Source: Pseudomonas migulae NBRC 103157
Lineage (GTDB): Bacteria; Pseudomonadota; Gammaproteobacteria; Pseudomonadales; Pseudomonadaceae
DNA: 64,000 nt
Assembly (NCBI RefSeq): GCF_002091715.1
Contig: NZ_BDAG01000001.1
Span: 310,001 to 374,000 of the forward strand
Direction of reading: 5' to 3'
This document shows positions 51,521-60,425 of this stretch, one piece after another. The notes beneath the pieces are model-generated. The model worked only from the letters and a program-made list of their open reading frames with translations. It did no database searches and was not told the origin of the DNA. The position numbers and the translations under genes are program-made. Numbering within the stretch: the first letter of the stretch is position 1; every line of letters starts with the position of its first letter.

Positions 51521-53308
51521 GTGTCCTTTAACCACTACTACCAAAGCGAACTCACCGCACTTCGCCAGTTAGGTCGTCGATTCGCCGAGCGTAGCCCGGC
51601 ATTGGCGCCTTTCCTTGGCCAGGCCGGGCGGGATCCGGACGTGGAGCGGTTGCTTGAGGGCTTCGCTTTCCTGACCGGGCGCCTGCGTCAGAAGCTTGAT
51701 GACGAACTGCCGGAGCTCAGCCATTCCCTGATGCACCTGCTGTGGCCCAATTACATGCGGCCGCTGCCGGCGTTCAGCATTTTGCAGTTCGACCCGTTGA
51801 AACGCTCGGGTCCTGCGTTGATGGTCGAGCGCGATACGCCGGTGGAGAGCGTGCCGATCGATGACGTGCGTTGCCGCTTCCGCACCTGCTACCCGACCGA
51901 GGTCTTGCCGCTGGACCTGGCTGCGCTGAATTACTCGGTGAAGGGCGACGGCTCGCTGTTGAGCCTGCGTCTGGAGATGAGCGCTGACGGTCACCTCGGT
52001 GAGCTGGAATTGAGCCGTCTGCGTCTGCACTTCGCCGGTGAGCGCTACATCAGCCAGATGCTTTACCTGAGCTTGCTGCGCAATCTGGAAGGCATCGAGC
52101 TGATCCCGCTGGACGGCGCCGGTAAGCCCATCAACGGTGTCAACGGCACGCCGATGGCGTTCAAGATGCCCCGCGACCGTGTGCAGCCGGTGGGTTTTGC
52201 CGAAGAAGAAGCGTTGATCCCGTATCCGCTGAACACCTTCCGCGGCTACCGCTACTTGCAGGAATACTTCGCCTTCCAGGACAAATTCCTCTTCGTTGAT
52301 ATCAACGGTCTGGACCTGCTCAAAGCCCTGCCGGAAGACACGCTGAAGCAGATGCGCGGCCTCGAATTGCGCTTCGACATTCGCAAGAGCGGCATCATGC
52401 GCATGCGTCCGACTCTGGACAACGTGAAGCTCTACTGCACGCCTATCGTCAACCTGTTCAAGCACGACGCCTTGCCGATCCGCCTCGACGGCAAGCAGGA
52501 CGAATACCTGCTGCTGCCCGCCGAGTTCGATCTGCAAAACTGCGGCGTGTTCTCGGTGGAAACCGTGACCGGCTGGAAACCCGGCGGCCTCGGTTATCAG
52601 GAGTACGTGCCGTTCGAATCGTTCGAGCACGATCCGAGTTTCGACGTGCCCAACAGCCGTCCGCATTACAGCATTCGCCAACGCTCCTCGTTGTTGCACG
52701 ACGGCCTCGACACCTACCTGAGCTTCGGCATCCGCCACACCGAAGCCCATGAAACCCTGTCGATCGAGCTGATGTGCACCAACCAGAACCTGCCGCGCAA
52801 GCTCAAGCTCGGCGACATCAGCAAGGCTTGTGAAGACACGCCGGAGTTCCTGAGTTTCCGCAACATTACCCCGGCCACCTCGAGCTTTGCGCCGCCGCTG
52901 AACCGCGACTTCCTCTGGAAGCTGATCAGCAACATGTCGCTTAACTATCTGTCGCTGGCCGACGTCAATGCGTTGAAGGTAATTCTCGAAACCTACGACC
53001 TGCCGCGCTATTACGACCAACACGCTGAAAAAGTCAGCAAACGTCTGCTCGGCGGGCTCAAGTCGATCAAGCACCAGCATGTCGATCGACTGCACCGAGG
53101 GTTGCCGGTTCGCGGGTTGCGCACCGAGCTGACCATCGACCCGGAAGGGTATATCGGCGAAGGCGACCTGTTCGTGTTCGCTTCGGTTCTCAACGAGTTT
53201 TTCGCGCTTTACGCCAGTCTCAATTCGTACCACGAGCTGCGGGTAAAAAGTACACAAGGAGAGGTGTACCAATGGACACCACGTATGGGCCTTCAGCCGC
53301 TTCTTTAA
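51521..53308 (+). CDS. tssF: T6SS baseplate protein TssF
   Basis: 595 residues, starting with GTG at 51521 (CAGGAAGG upstream). The N-terminus MSFNHYYQSELTALRQLGRR and the following SPALAPFLGQAGRDPDVERLLEGFAFL are the standard TssF opening. FVDINGLDLL lies near residue 262, and the C-terminal region includes GLPVRGLRTELTIDPEGY. With TssG, TssE and TssK it builds the baseplate wedge. Its last 37 bp overlap the tssG start, in another frame. Confidence 0.97.
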   Translation: MSFNHYYQSELTALRQLGRRFAERSPALAPFLGQAGRDPDVERLLEGFAFLTGRLRQKLDDELPELSHSLMHLLWPNYMRPLPAFSILQFDPLKRSGPALMVERDTPVESVPIDDVRCRFRTCYPTEVLPLDLAALNYSVKGDGSLLSLRLEMSADGHLGELELSRLRLHFAGERYISQMLYLSLLRNLEGIELIPLDGAGKPINGVNGTPMAFKMPRDRVQPVGFAEEEALIPYPLNTFRGYRYLQEYFAFQDKFLFVDINGLDLLKALPEDTLKQMRGLELRFDIRKSGIMRMRPTLDNVKLYCTPIVNLFKHDALPIRLDGKQDEYLLLPAEFDLQNCGVFSVETVTGWKPGGLGYQEYVPFESFEHDPSFDVPNSRPHYSIRQRSSLLHDGLDTYLSFGIRHTEAHETLSIELMCTNQNLPRKLKLGDISKACEDTPEFLSFRNITPATSSFAPPLNRDFLWKLISNMSLNYLSLADVNALKVILETYDLPRYYDQHAEKVSKRLLGGLKSIKHQHVDRLHRGLPVRGLRTELTIDPEGYIGEGDLFVFASVLNEFFALYASLNSYHELRVKSTQGEVYQWTPRMGLQPLL

Positions 53309-54279
53309 GCGGACTGACCCGAGGAATACGCGAGTACTCGCTGTTTCAGGCCGTGCTGCTGGTGGTTGACCGGCTGCGCGAGGCCCACCCGCACCTGAGC
53401 GAAGACGACCTGTACGACCAGCTGGAATTCCAGGCCAACCCGAGCCTGGGTTTCCCTGGCAGTGACGTCGATCGCGTGGAGTTTTTCCAAGAGCACGGGC
53501 AGATGCGCGCGCGCCTGCGTTTCAACCTGATCGGCCTGGTCGGTTCCGGTTCGCCGCTGCCGGCGTTCTACGGCGAGCAGGCGCTGGGCGACAGCGAAGA
53601 CGGCAACCCGACCCGCCACTTCCTCGACCTGTTCCACCATCGCCTGCAACGGCTGATGCTGCCGATCTGGCGCAAGTATCGCTACCGCGCCAGCTTCCAG
53701 AGCGGCGCGCTCGATCCGTTCTCCGCGCAGCTATTCGCGTTGATCGGTCTCGGCGGCGAAGAGATCCGCAAGGCCCAGGAGCTGAACTGGAAGCGCCTGC
53801 TGCCGTACCTCGGTTTGCTCAGCTTGCGGGCGCACTCGGCGGCGCTGATCGAAGCGGTGCTGCGTTACTACTTCAAGCACGCCGAATTGACCATCGAGCA
53901 GTGCATCGAGCGCCGCGTGGAGATTCTCGACGAGCAGCGCAATCGTCTGGGCCGCGCCAACAGCCTGCTCGGCGAAGACCTGGTGCTGGGCGAACACGTG
54001 CGCGACCGCAGCGGAAAATTTCGAATTCACATTCGCGAGCTCGACTGGCAGCGCTTTCACGAATTCCTGCCGATCGGTTTCGGCTACCAGCCGCTGTGCG
54101 CGCTGGTGCGGTTCACCCTGCGTGACCCGCTCGATTACGACATTCGCCTGGTGTTGCGCCAGGAAGAAATCCGCGAACTGCGCATCGGTGAGCAGAACGC
54201 CTGTCGCCTGGGATGGACCAGTTGGCTCGGCCGCGAAAAAGCGGACGGCGTGGTGACCCTGGGCAGCAAAATTCATTAA
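53272..54279 (+). CDS. tssG: T6SS baseplate protein TssG
   Basis: 335 residues; AGGAGAGG precedes the ATG, which lies inside the end of tssF. Typical TssG content: SLFQAVLLVVDRLREAHP (about residues 22-39), FQANPSLGFPGSDV, GSGSPLPAFYGEQ near residue 90, and GLLSLRAHSAALIEAVLRYYF near residue 180. A wedge component with TssF. The 37-bp overlap suggests coupled translation in fixed ratio. Confidence 0.96.
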   Translation: MDTTYGPSAASLSGLTRGIREYSLFQAVLLVVDRLREAHPHLSEDDLYDQLEFQANPSLGFPGSDVDRVEFFQEHGQMRARLRFNLIGLVGSGSPLPAFYGEQALGDSEDGNPTRHFLDLFHHRLQRLMLPIWRKYRYRASFQSGALDPFSAQLFALIGLGGEEIRKAQELNWKRLLPYLGLLSLRAHSAALIEAVLRYYFKHAELTIEQCIERRVEILDEQRNRLGRANSLLGEDLVLGEHVRDRSGKFRIHIRELDWQRFHEFLPIGFGYQPLCALVRFTLRDPLDYDIRLVLRQEEIRELRIGEQNACRLGWTSWLGREKADGVVTLGSKIH

Positions 54280-54292
54280 GGACAGATGACCA

Positions 54293-56941
54293 ATGATCAA
54301 CGTAGACCTGCAACAACTTATCCAGGCGCTGGACGCCGAAACCCGTCGTGATCTGGAAAGTTCTGCCGAGCGCTGCGTCGCCCGTGGCGGCAGCAAGATC
54401 CTCGTCGAAGACTTGCTGCTGGGCCTGCTGGAGCGCCCGCAAGGCTTGCTCGCACGCGCGCTGCAAGACGCCGAAGTGGATGCCGGCGAACTGAGCGCCG
54501 CGTTGCAATCGCGGGTCGAGCACAGCGCCTCGCGCAACCCCGTGTTCGCCCCGGAACTGGTGCAGTGGCTGCAGGATGCGTTGCTGGTGGCCAACCTTGA
54601 ACTGGGCCAGAGCCAGGTCGAGCAAGCCGCGTTGATCCTCGCGTTGCTGCGCAACCCGATGCGCTACGCGGGCAGCCGCTATCAGTCGTTGCTGGCCAAG
54701 CTGAACATCGAGCGCCTGAAAGAATTTGCCCTGTCGCAGAAAGAACAACCCGCGACCGGTAAGCCTGCCGTGCCCGGCGAATCACTGCTGGAGCGCTTCA
54801 CCCACAACCTGACCCAACAGGCCCGCGACGGCAAACTCGACCCGGTGCTGTGCCGCGATGGCGCGATCCGGCAGATGGTCGACATCCTCGCCCGTCGCCG
54901 CAAAAACAACCCGATTGTGGTTGGTGAAGCCGGCGTCGGTAAAACCGCCATCGTCGAGGGCTTGGCTTCGCGCATTGCCGCCGGTGAAGTGCCGCAAGTC
55001 TTGAAAGGCGTGGAGCTGCTGTCGCTGGACATGGGCCTGTTGCAGGCCGGCGCCAGCGTCAAAGGTGAATTCGAACGTCGTCTCAAAGGCGTGATCGACG
55101 AAGTCAAAGCCTCGCCGAAACCGATCATCCTGTTCATCGACGAAGCGCACACGCTGATCGGCGCGGGTGGCAATGCCGGGGGTTCCGACGCGGCTAACCT
55201 GCTCAAGCCTGCATTGGCTCGTGGTGAGTTGCGCACCATCGCCGCCACCACGTGGGCGGAGTACAAGAAGTACTTCGAAAAAGACCCGGCCCTGGCCCGT
55301 CGTTTCCAACCGGTGCAACTGCACGAACCGACCGTCAGCGAAGCGGTGACCATCCTCCGTGGCCTGGCTCAGGTTTACGAGAAGAGCCACGGCATTTACC
55401 TGCGCGATGACGCGGTGGTGGCGGCGGCTGAATTGTCCGCCCGTTACCTCGCCGGTCGTCAGCTGCCGGACAAGGCGGTCGACGTGCTCGACACCGCGTG
55501 TGCCCGCGTACGCATCAGCCTCGCCGCTGCGCCGGAAAGCCTTGAGCGCCTGCGTGGCGAACTGGCTGAAGGGGGCCGTCAGCGTCAGGCGCTGCGTCGT
55601 GATGCTGAAGCCGGTTTGCTGATCGATCACGAAGCACTGGACGCTCTGGAAGATCGTCTGGCCGAGGCCGAGGACGAAAGGGTCGCCCTCGAAACGCTGT
55701 GGACCGAGCAGAAAGAACTCGCCGAGCGTTTGTTGGATCTGCGTCAGCAACTGGCCAAGGCTCGGGAAACCGCTGCCATCGAGCCGACCGTTACGGTCGA
55801 GGAAGACGCCGAAGGCACCGTGATCGAAACGCTGCCGGTGGACGAAGCGCAAAGCGTTGAAACCCTGGAAGCCGCGCTCAACGAAACTCATAAAGCCCTG
55901 ACCGATGCTCAGGTCAAAGAACGCTTGGTCAGCTTCGAAGTCTGCCCGCGTCTGGTTGCCGAAGTGATCAGCGCCTGGACCGGCGTGCCACTGGCGCAAC
56001 TGGCCCGCGAACACAACGCCAAGGTCGCCAGTTTCGCCACCGACCTGCGCACCCGCATCCGTGGTCAGGAACAAGCCGTTCACGCACTGGACCGCTCGAT
56101 GCGCGCCACCGCTGCCGGCCTGAACAAACCGGACGCACCGGTCGGCGTGTTCCTGCTGGTCGGCCCGAGCGGCGTCGGCAAGACCGAAACCGCGCTGGCC
56201 CTCGCCGACTTGTTGTACGGCGGCGATCGTTTCATCACCACCATCAACATGTCCGAGTTCCAGGAAAAGCACACCGTCTCGCGCCTGATCGGTGCGCCGC
56301 CGGGCTACGTCGGTTACGGCGAGGGCGGCATGCTCACCGAGGCCGTACGTCAAAAGCCGTACTCGGTCGTGCTGCTCGATGAAGTCGAGAAGGCCGACCC
56401 TGACGTGCTCAACCTGTTCTACCAAATCTTCGACAAAGGCGTGGCCAACGATGGCGAAGGGCGCGAGATCGACTTCCGCAACACGCTGATCCTGATGACC
56501 TCGAACCTGGGCAGCGACCGCATCAGCGAGCTTTGCGAAAACGGCGCGCGGCCGACCGCCGAAGTGCTCGAAGAAACCATTCGCCCGGTGCTGAGCAAAC
56601 ACTTCAAACCGGCGCTGCTGGCGCGCATGCGCGTGGTGCCTTACTACCCGGTTGGCGGCCCTGTGTTGCGCGAGCTGATCGAAATCAAACTCGGTCGTCT
56701 GGGCGAGCGCCTGAACCGTCGTCAGCTCGATTTCACCTACTCGCAAGACCTCGTCGATCACCTGGCCGAGCGCTGCACCCAAAGCGACAGCGGTGCGCGT
56801 TTGATCGACCACTTGCTTGACTTGCACGTGCTGCCGCTGGTGGCCGACCGTTTGCTCGACGCGATGGCCACAGGGGAAAGCCTCAAGCGTGTCCACGCGA
56901 CGCTCGACGGCGGCGCCAGCGTGACTTGCGAGTTCGCCTGA
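54293..56941 (+). CDS. tssH: T6SS sheath-recycling ATPase TssH (ClpV)
   Basis: 882 residues. N-terminal ClpV domain, then AAA-1 with Walker A GEAGVGKTAI near residue 211 and Walker B ILFIDEAHTL. A middle coiled-coil domain follows (about 420-550). AAA-2 has Walker A GPSGVGKTE near 624 and SVVLLDEVEKAD. The hexamer extracts TssC and dismantles contracted sheaths. Two nucleotides separate it from the reading frame of the next regulator gene. Confidence 0.98.
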   Translation: MINVDLQQLIQALDAETRRDLESSAERCVARGGSKILVEDLLLGLLERPQGLLARALQDAEVDAGELSAALQSRVEHSASRNPVFAPELVQWLQDALLVANLELGQSQVEQAALILALLRNPMRYAGSRYQSLLAKLNIERLKEFALSQKEQPATGKPAVPGESLLERFTHNLTQQARDGKLDPVLCRDGAIRQMVDILARRRKNNPIVVGEAGVGKTAIVEGLASRIAAGEVPQVLKGVELLSLDMGLLQAGASVKGEFERRLKGVIDEVKASPKPIILFIDEAHTLIGAGGNAGGSDAANLLKPALARGELRTIAATTWAEYKKYFEKDPALARRFQPVQLHEPTVSEAVTILRGLAQVYEKSHGIYLRDDAVVAAAELSARYLAGRQLPDKAVDVLDTACARVRISLAAAPESLERLRGELAEGGRQRQALRRDAEAGLLIDHEALDALEDRLAEAEDERVALETLWTEQKELAERLLDLRQQLAKARETAAIEPTVTVEEDAEGTVIETLPVDEAQSVETLEAALNETHKALTDAQVKERLVSFEVCPRLVAEVISAWTGVPLAQLAREHNAKVASFATDLRTRIRGQEQAVHALDRSMRATAAGLNKPDAPVGVFLLVGPSGVGKTETALALADLLYGGDRFITTINMSEFQEKHTVSRLIGAPPGYVGYGEGGMLTEAVRQKPYSVVLLDEVEKADPDVLNLFYQIFDKGVANDGEGREIDFRNTLILMTSNLGSDRISELCENGARPTAEVLEETIRPVLSKHFKPALLARMRVVPYYPVGGPVLRELIEIKLGRLGERLNRRQLDFTYSQDLVDHLAERCTQSDSGARLIDHLLDLHVLPLVADRLLDAMATGESLKRVHATLDGGASVTCEFA

Positions 56942-56951
56942 GGTGGGTGTG

Positions 56952-58469
56952 ATGTTCACTCAAGTGCCGCAGCCGCTGGTGTATGCCGAAGCCTTGCTGG
57001 CGCAGTTCGCCAGCCTGTCGCGGGCGGCGGACGGCGCTGCGCTGCTGGGTGATTTCGTGCGCGGGGTGGCGGAGCTTAGCGGGTGCGAGTTGACGCAGCT
57101 GTATCTGCTGGACGCGACCCACACGTGCCTGGGGATGAACGCGGAGTGCCTGAACGGCATTCTGCAGCCGCGTGAATCGGCGAGCCTGCCGGCGGATTAC
57201 AACGGTGAACAACTGCTGCAATTCGCCCTGTGCCAGAACCGTGTGGTGAGCCTCGGCGAACTGAGCGGCAGCCTGCACGAAACCAGCTTCCTGCCACCGC
57301 AGGCCACGCCCTGGCAGTCGCTGTTGTGCGTGCCGCTGGTCAATCAGCAGAAGGCTGTCGAAGGCTTGTTGCTGTGTGCGAGTCGCCGGCACCTCGACCT
57401 GCAAGGTTTCGCCGATTCCCTCGGTCAACTGGGTTCGTTTGTGCTCGGCCAACTGCATTTGCTGCACCGTCTGCGCCAGCCGACCGGTGATGCGCGACCG
57501 ATGAAAGTCAGCGTTCCGAGTGCCAGTGGTTACGGCCTGATCGGCAAGAGCAAGGCCATGCGCGAGACTTATTCGCTGATCAGCAAAGTCCTGCACAGCC
57601 CTTACACCGTGCTGCTGCGTGGTGAAACCGGCACCGGCAAGGAAGTGGTCGCTCGCGCCATTCACGACTGCGGCCCGCGCCGGTCCCAGGCGTTCATCGT
57701 GCAGAACTGCGCAGCGTTCCCTGAGAACCTGCTGGAAAGCGAGCTGTTCGGCTACCGCAAAGGCGCGTTCACCGGTGCTGATCGCGACCGCGCCGGGCTG
57801 TTCGACGCGGCCAATGGCGGCACCTTGTTGCTCGATGAAATCGGCGACATGCCGTTGTCGCTGCAAGCCAAGTTATTGCGCGTGTTGCAGGAAGGCGAGA
57901 TCCGTCCGCTGGGTTCCAATGACACCCACAAGATCGATGTGCGCATCATCGCCGCGACGCACCGGGATTTGTCGGTGCTGGTGAGTGAAGGCAAATTCCG
58001 TGAGGACTTGTATTACCGCCTCGCACAATTCCCGATCGAACTGCCGGCCCTGCGTCAGCGCGAAGGCGACATCCTCGATCTGGCCCGGCATTTCGCCGAC
58101 AAGGCTTGCTCGTTTTTGCAGCGCGACGCAGTGCGTTGGTCCGATGCGGCGCTGGATCACCTGTCGGGTTATGCGTTCCCCGGCAACGTGCGCGAACTCA
58201 AAGGCCTGGTCGAACGCGCGGTGCTGCTGTGCGAAGGCGGCGAGTTGCTGGCCGAGCATTTCTCCCTGCGCATGGAAGCGATGCCGGAAGACAACAGCCT
58301 GAACCTGCGCGAACGCCTGGAGCAGGTCGAACGCAGCCTGCTGCTCGATTGCCTGCGCAAAAACGACGGCAACCAGACCCTCGCCGCCCGCGAACTCGGC
58401 CTGCCACGCCGCACGCTGCTGTACCGCCTCGGGCGCCTGAACATCAATCTGGGTGACTTCGATGGCTAG
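56952..58469 (+). CDS. vasH: Sigma-54-dependent T6SS regulator (VasH/Sfa type)
   Basis: 505 residues from the ATG at 56952, with GAGGTGGG upstream; a GTG three codons earlier is possible. The N-terminal GAF-like sensory region covers about residues 20-175. The AAA+ central domain has Walker A GETGTGKEV near 224, the sigma-54-contacting GAFTGA near 272, Walker B TLLLDEIGDMP and the arginine finger region VRELKGLVERAV. A FIS-type helix-turn-helix, NQTLAARELGLPRRTLLYRLGRL, closes the protein. It activates sigma-54 promoters, likely of this cluster and of hcp/vgrG genes elsewhere. Activity may respond to signals through the GAF region. Confidence 0.95.
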   Translation: MFTQVPQPLVYAEALLAQFASLSRAADGAALLGDFVRGVAELSGCELTQLYLLDATHTCLGMNAECLNGILQPRESASLPADYNGEQLLQFALCQNRVVSLGELSGSLHETSFLPPQATPWQSLLCVPLVNQQKAVEGLLLCASRRHLDLQGFADSLGQLGSFVLGQLHLLHRLRQPTGDARPMKVSVPSASGYGLIGKSKAMRETYSLISKVLHSPYTVLLRGETGTGKEVVARAIHDCGPRRSQAFIVQNCAAFPENLLESELFGYRKGAFTGADRDRAGLFDAANGGTLLLDEIGDMPLSLQAKLLRVLQEGEIRPLGSNDTHKIDVRIIAATHRDLSVLVSEGKFREDLYYRLAQFPIELPALRQREGDILDLARHFADKACSFLQRDAVRWSDAALDHLSGYAFPGNVRELKGLVERAVLLCEGGELLAEHFSLRMEAMPEDNSLNLRERLEQVERSLLLDCLRKNDGNQTLAARELGLPRRTLLYRLGRLNINLGDFDG

Positions 58470-58562
58470 GCAAAAGACCGTCGATCTCACCTCATTCGCT
58501 TCTGATAGCGCCGCCCGAACGGGTCGGCGCTTTGTGCTTTGTCTATCCATGGAGACCCTCTG

Positions 58563-58703
58563 ATGTCTGTTCGTCACTGGCAAGCCGTCCTGCTGACCCT
58601 CGTCGTTCTATGCGGCCTCGGCGGCTGTAGCGGCAATTACAAATTCAACGACAACACCTATCGCCCATTGGGTGATCCGCAGGCGGTCAATCGCGGCAAG
58701 TGA
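58563..58703 (+). CDS. Tiny conserved T6SS-associated lipoprotein
   Basis: 46 residues, beginning MSVRHWQAVLLTLVVLCGLG. The lipobox LGGC gives a lipidated Cys22, leaving a mature peptide of 25 residues (CSGNYKFNDNTYRPLGDPQ plus a short tail). CATGGAGACCC upstream serves as ribosome site. It stands between vasH and tagH with normal spacing and high-GC codons, so it is likely real although very short. I recall similar tiny lipoproteins at this place in other Pseudomonas clusters. Function unknown; an accessory of TssJ is possible. Confidence 0.75.
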   Translation: MSVRHWQAVLLTLVVLCGLGGCSGNYKFNDNTYRPLGDPQAVNRGK

Positions 58704-58720
58704 CCGCAAGGAGTATCACC

Positions 58721-59917
58721 ATGGAACTGGTTTTCGAAATGCTCAACACCAAGCAGTTCGTGCCCACGGAGCTGTGCCAGAAGACCTTCAAACAGGCCGG
58801 TGGCGTGATCGGCCGGGGCGAGGATTGCGACTGGATCATCCCGGACCGCAAGCGTCATCTGTCCAATCACCATGTGGACATCAGCTTTCGCGAAGGGACG
58901 TTCTTCCTGACCGACACCAGCAGCAACGGTGTCCAGGATGGCGGGAGCGGCGCACGCCTGCGCAAGGGCGAACCGATGCGCATCGAGCATGGCAGCACCT
59001 ACGTGCTGGGTGATTTCGAGATCCGCGCGCGGCTGGTGCGCGACCCGGCGACTTTCGACGTGGAAGTCGGTCGCCCGCAAGCGGCGGGCAGCATCATTCC
59101 GGACGACGCGTTCCTCGACCTCGACCCGCTGAACGCCCTTGATCAGCAAGAGCGCGTGTACTCGGAAATCGAAGAGTTGATCACCCCGAGCTCGTCCATC
59201 GAGGACACCCGTCAGCGCGCCGACTACGCGCGCATCGACATGGAAAGCCTGATGGTGCCGGAGCTGATCGACGCCCCCGCCGAACCAACCCCAGCCCCTG
59301 TGCCGAAAGCGCTCGAGCGTCAAAGCGAAGGTTTCTGGGAGCACTTCGGTGCGGCCTTGGGCGTGGACCTCAAAGGCCTCGACCACGACGCCCGCGAAGC
59401 CCTGGCGCTGAACGCTGCACGCCTGCTCAAGCAAAGCGTCGGCGGTTTGCAGCAGAGCCTGCGCACCCGCAGCGAACTGAAAAACGAACTGCGTCTGGCC
59501 CAGACCACCGTGCAAGGCACTCACAAGAACCCGCTGAAATTCGCCGTCGATGCCGGTGAAGCGCTGGGCATTCTGTTGCAGCCGAACAAGCCGGGCCAAC
59601 TGCCGGCGGAGCAGTCGATCTCCCGCGCGTTCCGCGATTTGCAGGCGCATCAGGTGGCTTTGCTGACTGCCAGCCGCGCCGCCGTTCGCGGCACGCTGGA
59701 GCACTTCTCGCCACAGCAATTGACCCTGCGTTTCGAGCGCGACAACAAGCCGTTGCTGGCCACGTCTGGCAGCCGCTGGAGGGCGTACGGTCGTTATCAC
59801 CAGGCACTGCGCCAGGACGATGACTGGAGCGAGCGCCTGCTGGCCCGCGACTTCGCTCAGGCGTACGAAGAACAGATCCGCCTGATTTCCACCCTTCACA
59901 CCGACCACCAAGGATGA
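58721..59917 (+). CDS. tagH: FHA-domain T6SS protein TagH
   Basis: 398 residues from the ATG at 58721 (CAAGGAG upstream). The FHA domain (about residues 5-110) has the phosphothreonine-binding GRGEDCDW, SNHHVDI and TDTSSNG loops. The C-terminal half is helical with the T6SS FHA-associated region (SEGFWEHFGAALGVD near 205, KNPLKFAVDAGEAL near 275). FHA proteins relay Ser/Thr kinase signals in post-translational T6SS control; a kinase/phosphatase pair would be expected beyond tssM. Its stop overlaps possible tssJ start codons. Confidence 0.94.
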   Translation: MELVFEMLNTKQFVPTELCQKTFKQAGGVIGRGEDCDWIIPDRKRHLSNHHVDISFREGTFFLTDTSSNGVQDGGSGARLRKGEPMRIEHGSTYVLGDFEIRARLVRDPATFDVEVGRPQAAGSIIPDDAFLDLDPLNALDQQERVYSEIEELITPSSSIEDTRQRADYARIDMESLMVPELIDAPAEPTPAPVPKALERQSEGFWEHFGAALGVDLKGLDHDAREALALNAARLLKQSVGGLQQSLRTRSELKNELRLAQTTVQGTHKNPLKFAVDAGEALGILLQPNKPGQLPAEQSISRAFRDLQAHQVALLTASRAAVRGTLEHFSPQQLTLRFERDNKPLLATSGSRWRAYGRYHQALRQDDDWSERLLARDFAQAYEEQIRLISTLHTDHQG

Positions 59918-59922
59918 TGCGC

Positions 59923-60423
59923 ATGTCTCGCTGCTCGACCGCTTTTTTCAAGACGCTGACGGCGCTCATGGCCGTGGTGCTGCTGGCCGGCTGCTCGTCG
60001 CTGTCGCCGTACTCCAAAGTGACCAAAGTCAACCTGAAGCTCACCGGCAGCGATCAGCTGAACCCGGACCTCAACGGGCGCCCGTCGCCGATCGTCGTGC
60101 GTCTGTTCGAGCTCAAGCACCCGGTGACCTTCGAGAACGCCGACTTCTTCAGCCTTTACGAGCGCGCCAAGGAATCCCTGGCCCCGGATCTGGTGGCCAG
60201 CGAAGAACTCGAACTGCGCCCGGGCGAAACCATTGAGCTGAAACTCAGTGTGGAGGAGGGCAGCCGTTACGTCGGGATCCTCGCGGCTTACCGCGACCTG
60301 CCGGAAACCAAATGGCGCTACACGGTGCAAGTCACGCCGGTGGAAGTCACCGAGGCTGACCTGACCCTCGACCAGGCCGGCATTCGCAACAGCAACGAAA
60401 CGCTCGCCAAGGCGGATGACTGA
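59923..60423 (+). CDS. tssJ: T6SS outer-membrane lipoprotein TssJ
   Basis: 166 residues from the ATG at 59923, which has AAGGA at the best distance; ATGs at 59914 and 59917 are alternatives. Lipobox LLAGC gives lipidated Cys24. The mature transthyretin-like fold includes PSPIVVRLFELKHPVTFENADFF-type segments split across two strands, and VGILAAYRDLPETKWR. It anchors the T6SS membrane complex to the outer membrane and binds TssM. Followed 2 bp later by tssK. Confidence 0.95.
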   Translation: MSRCSTAFFKTLTALMAVVLLAGCSSLSPYSKVTKVNLKLTGSDQLNPDLNGRPSPIVVRLFELKHPVTFENADFFSLYERAKESLAPDLVASEELELRPGETIELKLSVEEGSRYVGILAAYRDLPETKWRYTVQVTPVEVTEADLTLDQAGIRNSNETLAKADD

Positions 60424-60425
60424 TC

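Noticed and set aside
51569-53272. 567-codon minus-strand frame
   Set aside because: Antisense shadow of tssF, rich in His/Gln/Arg.
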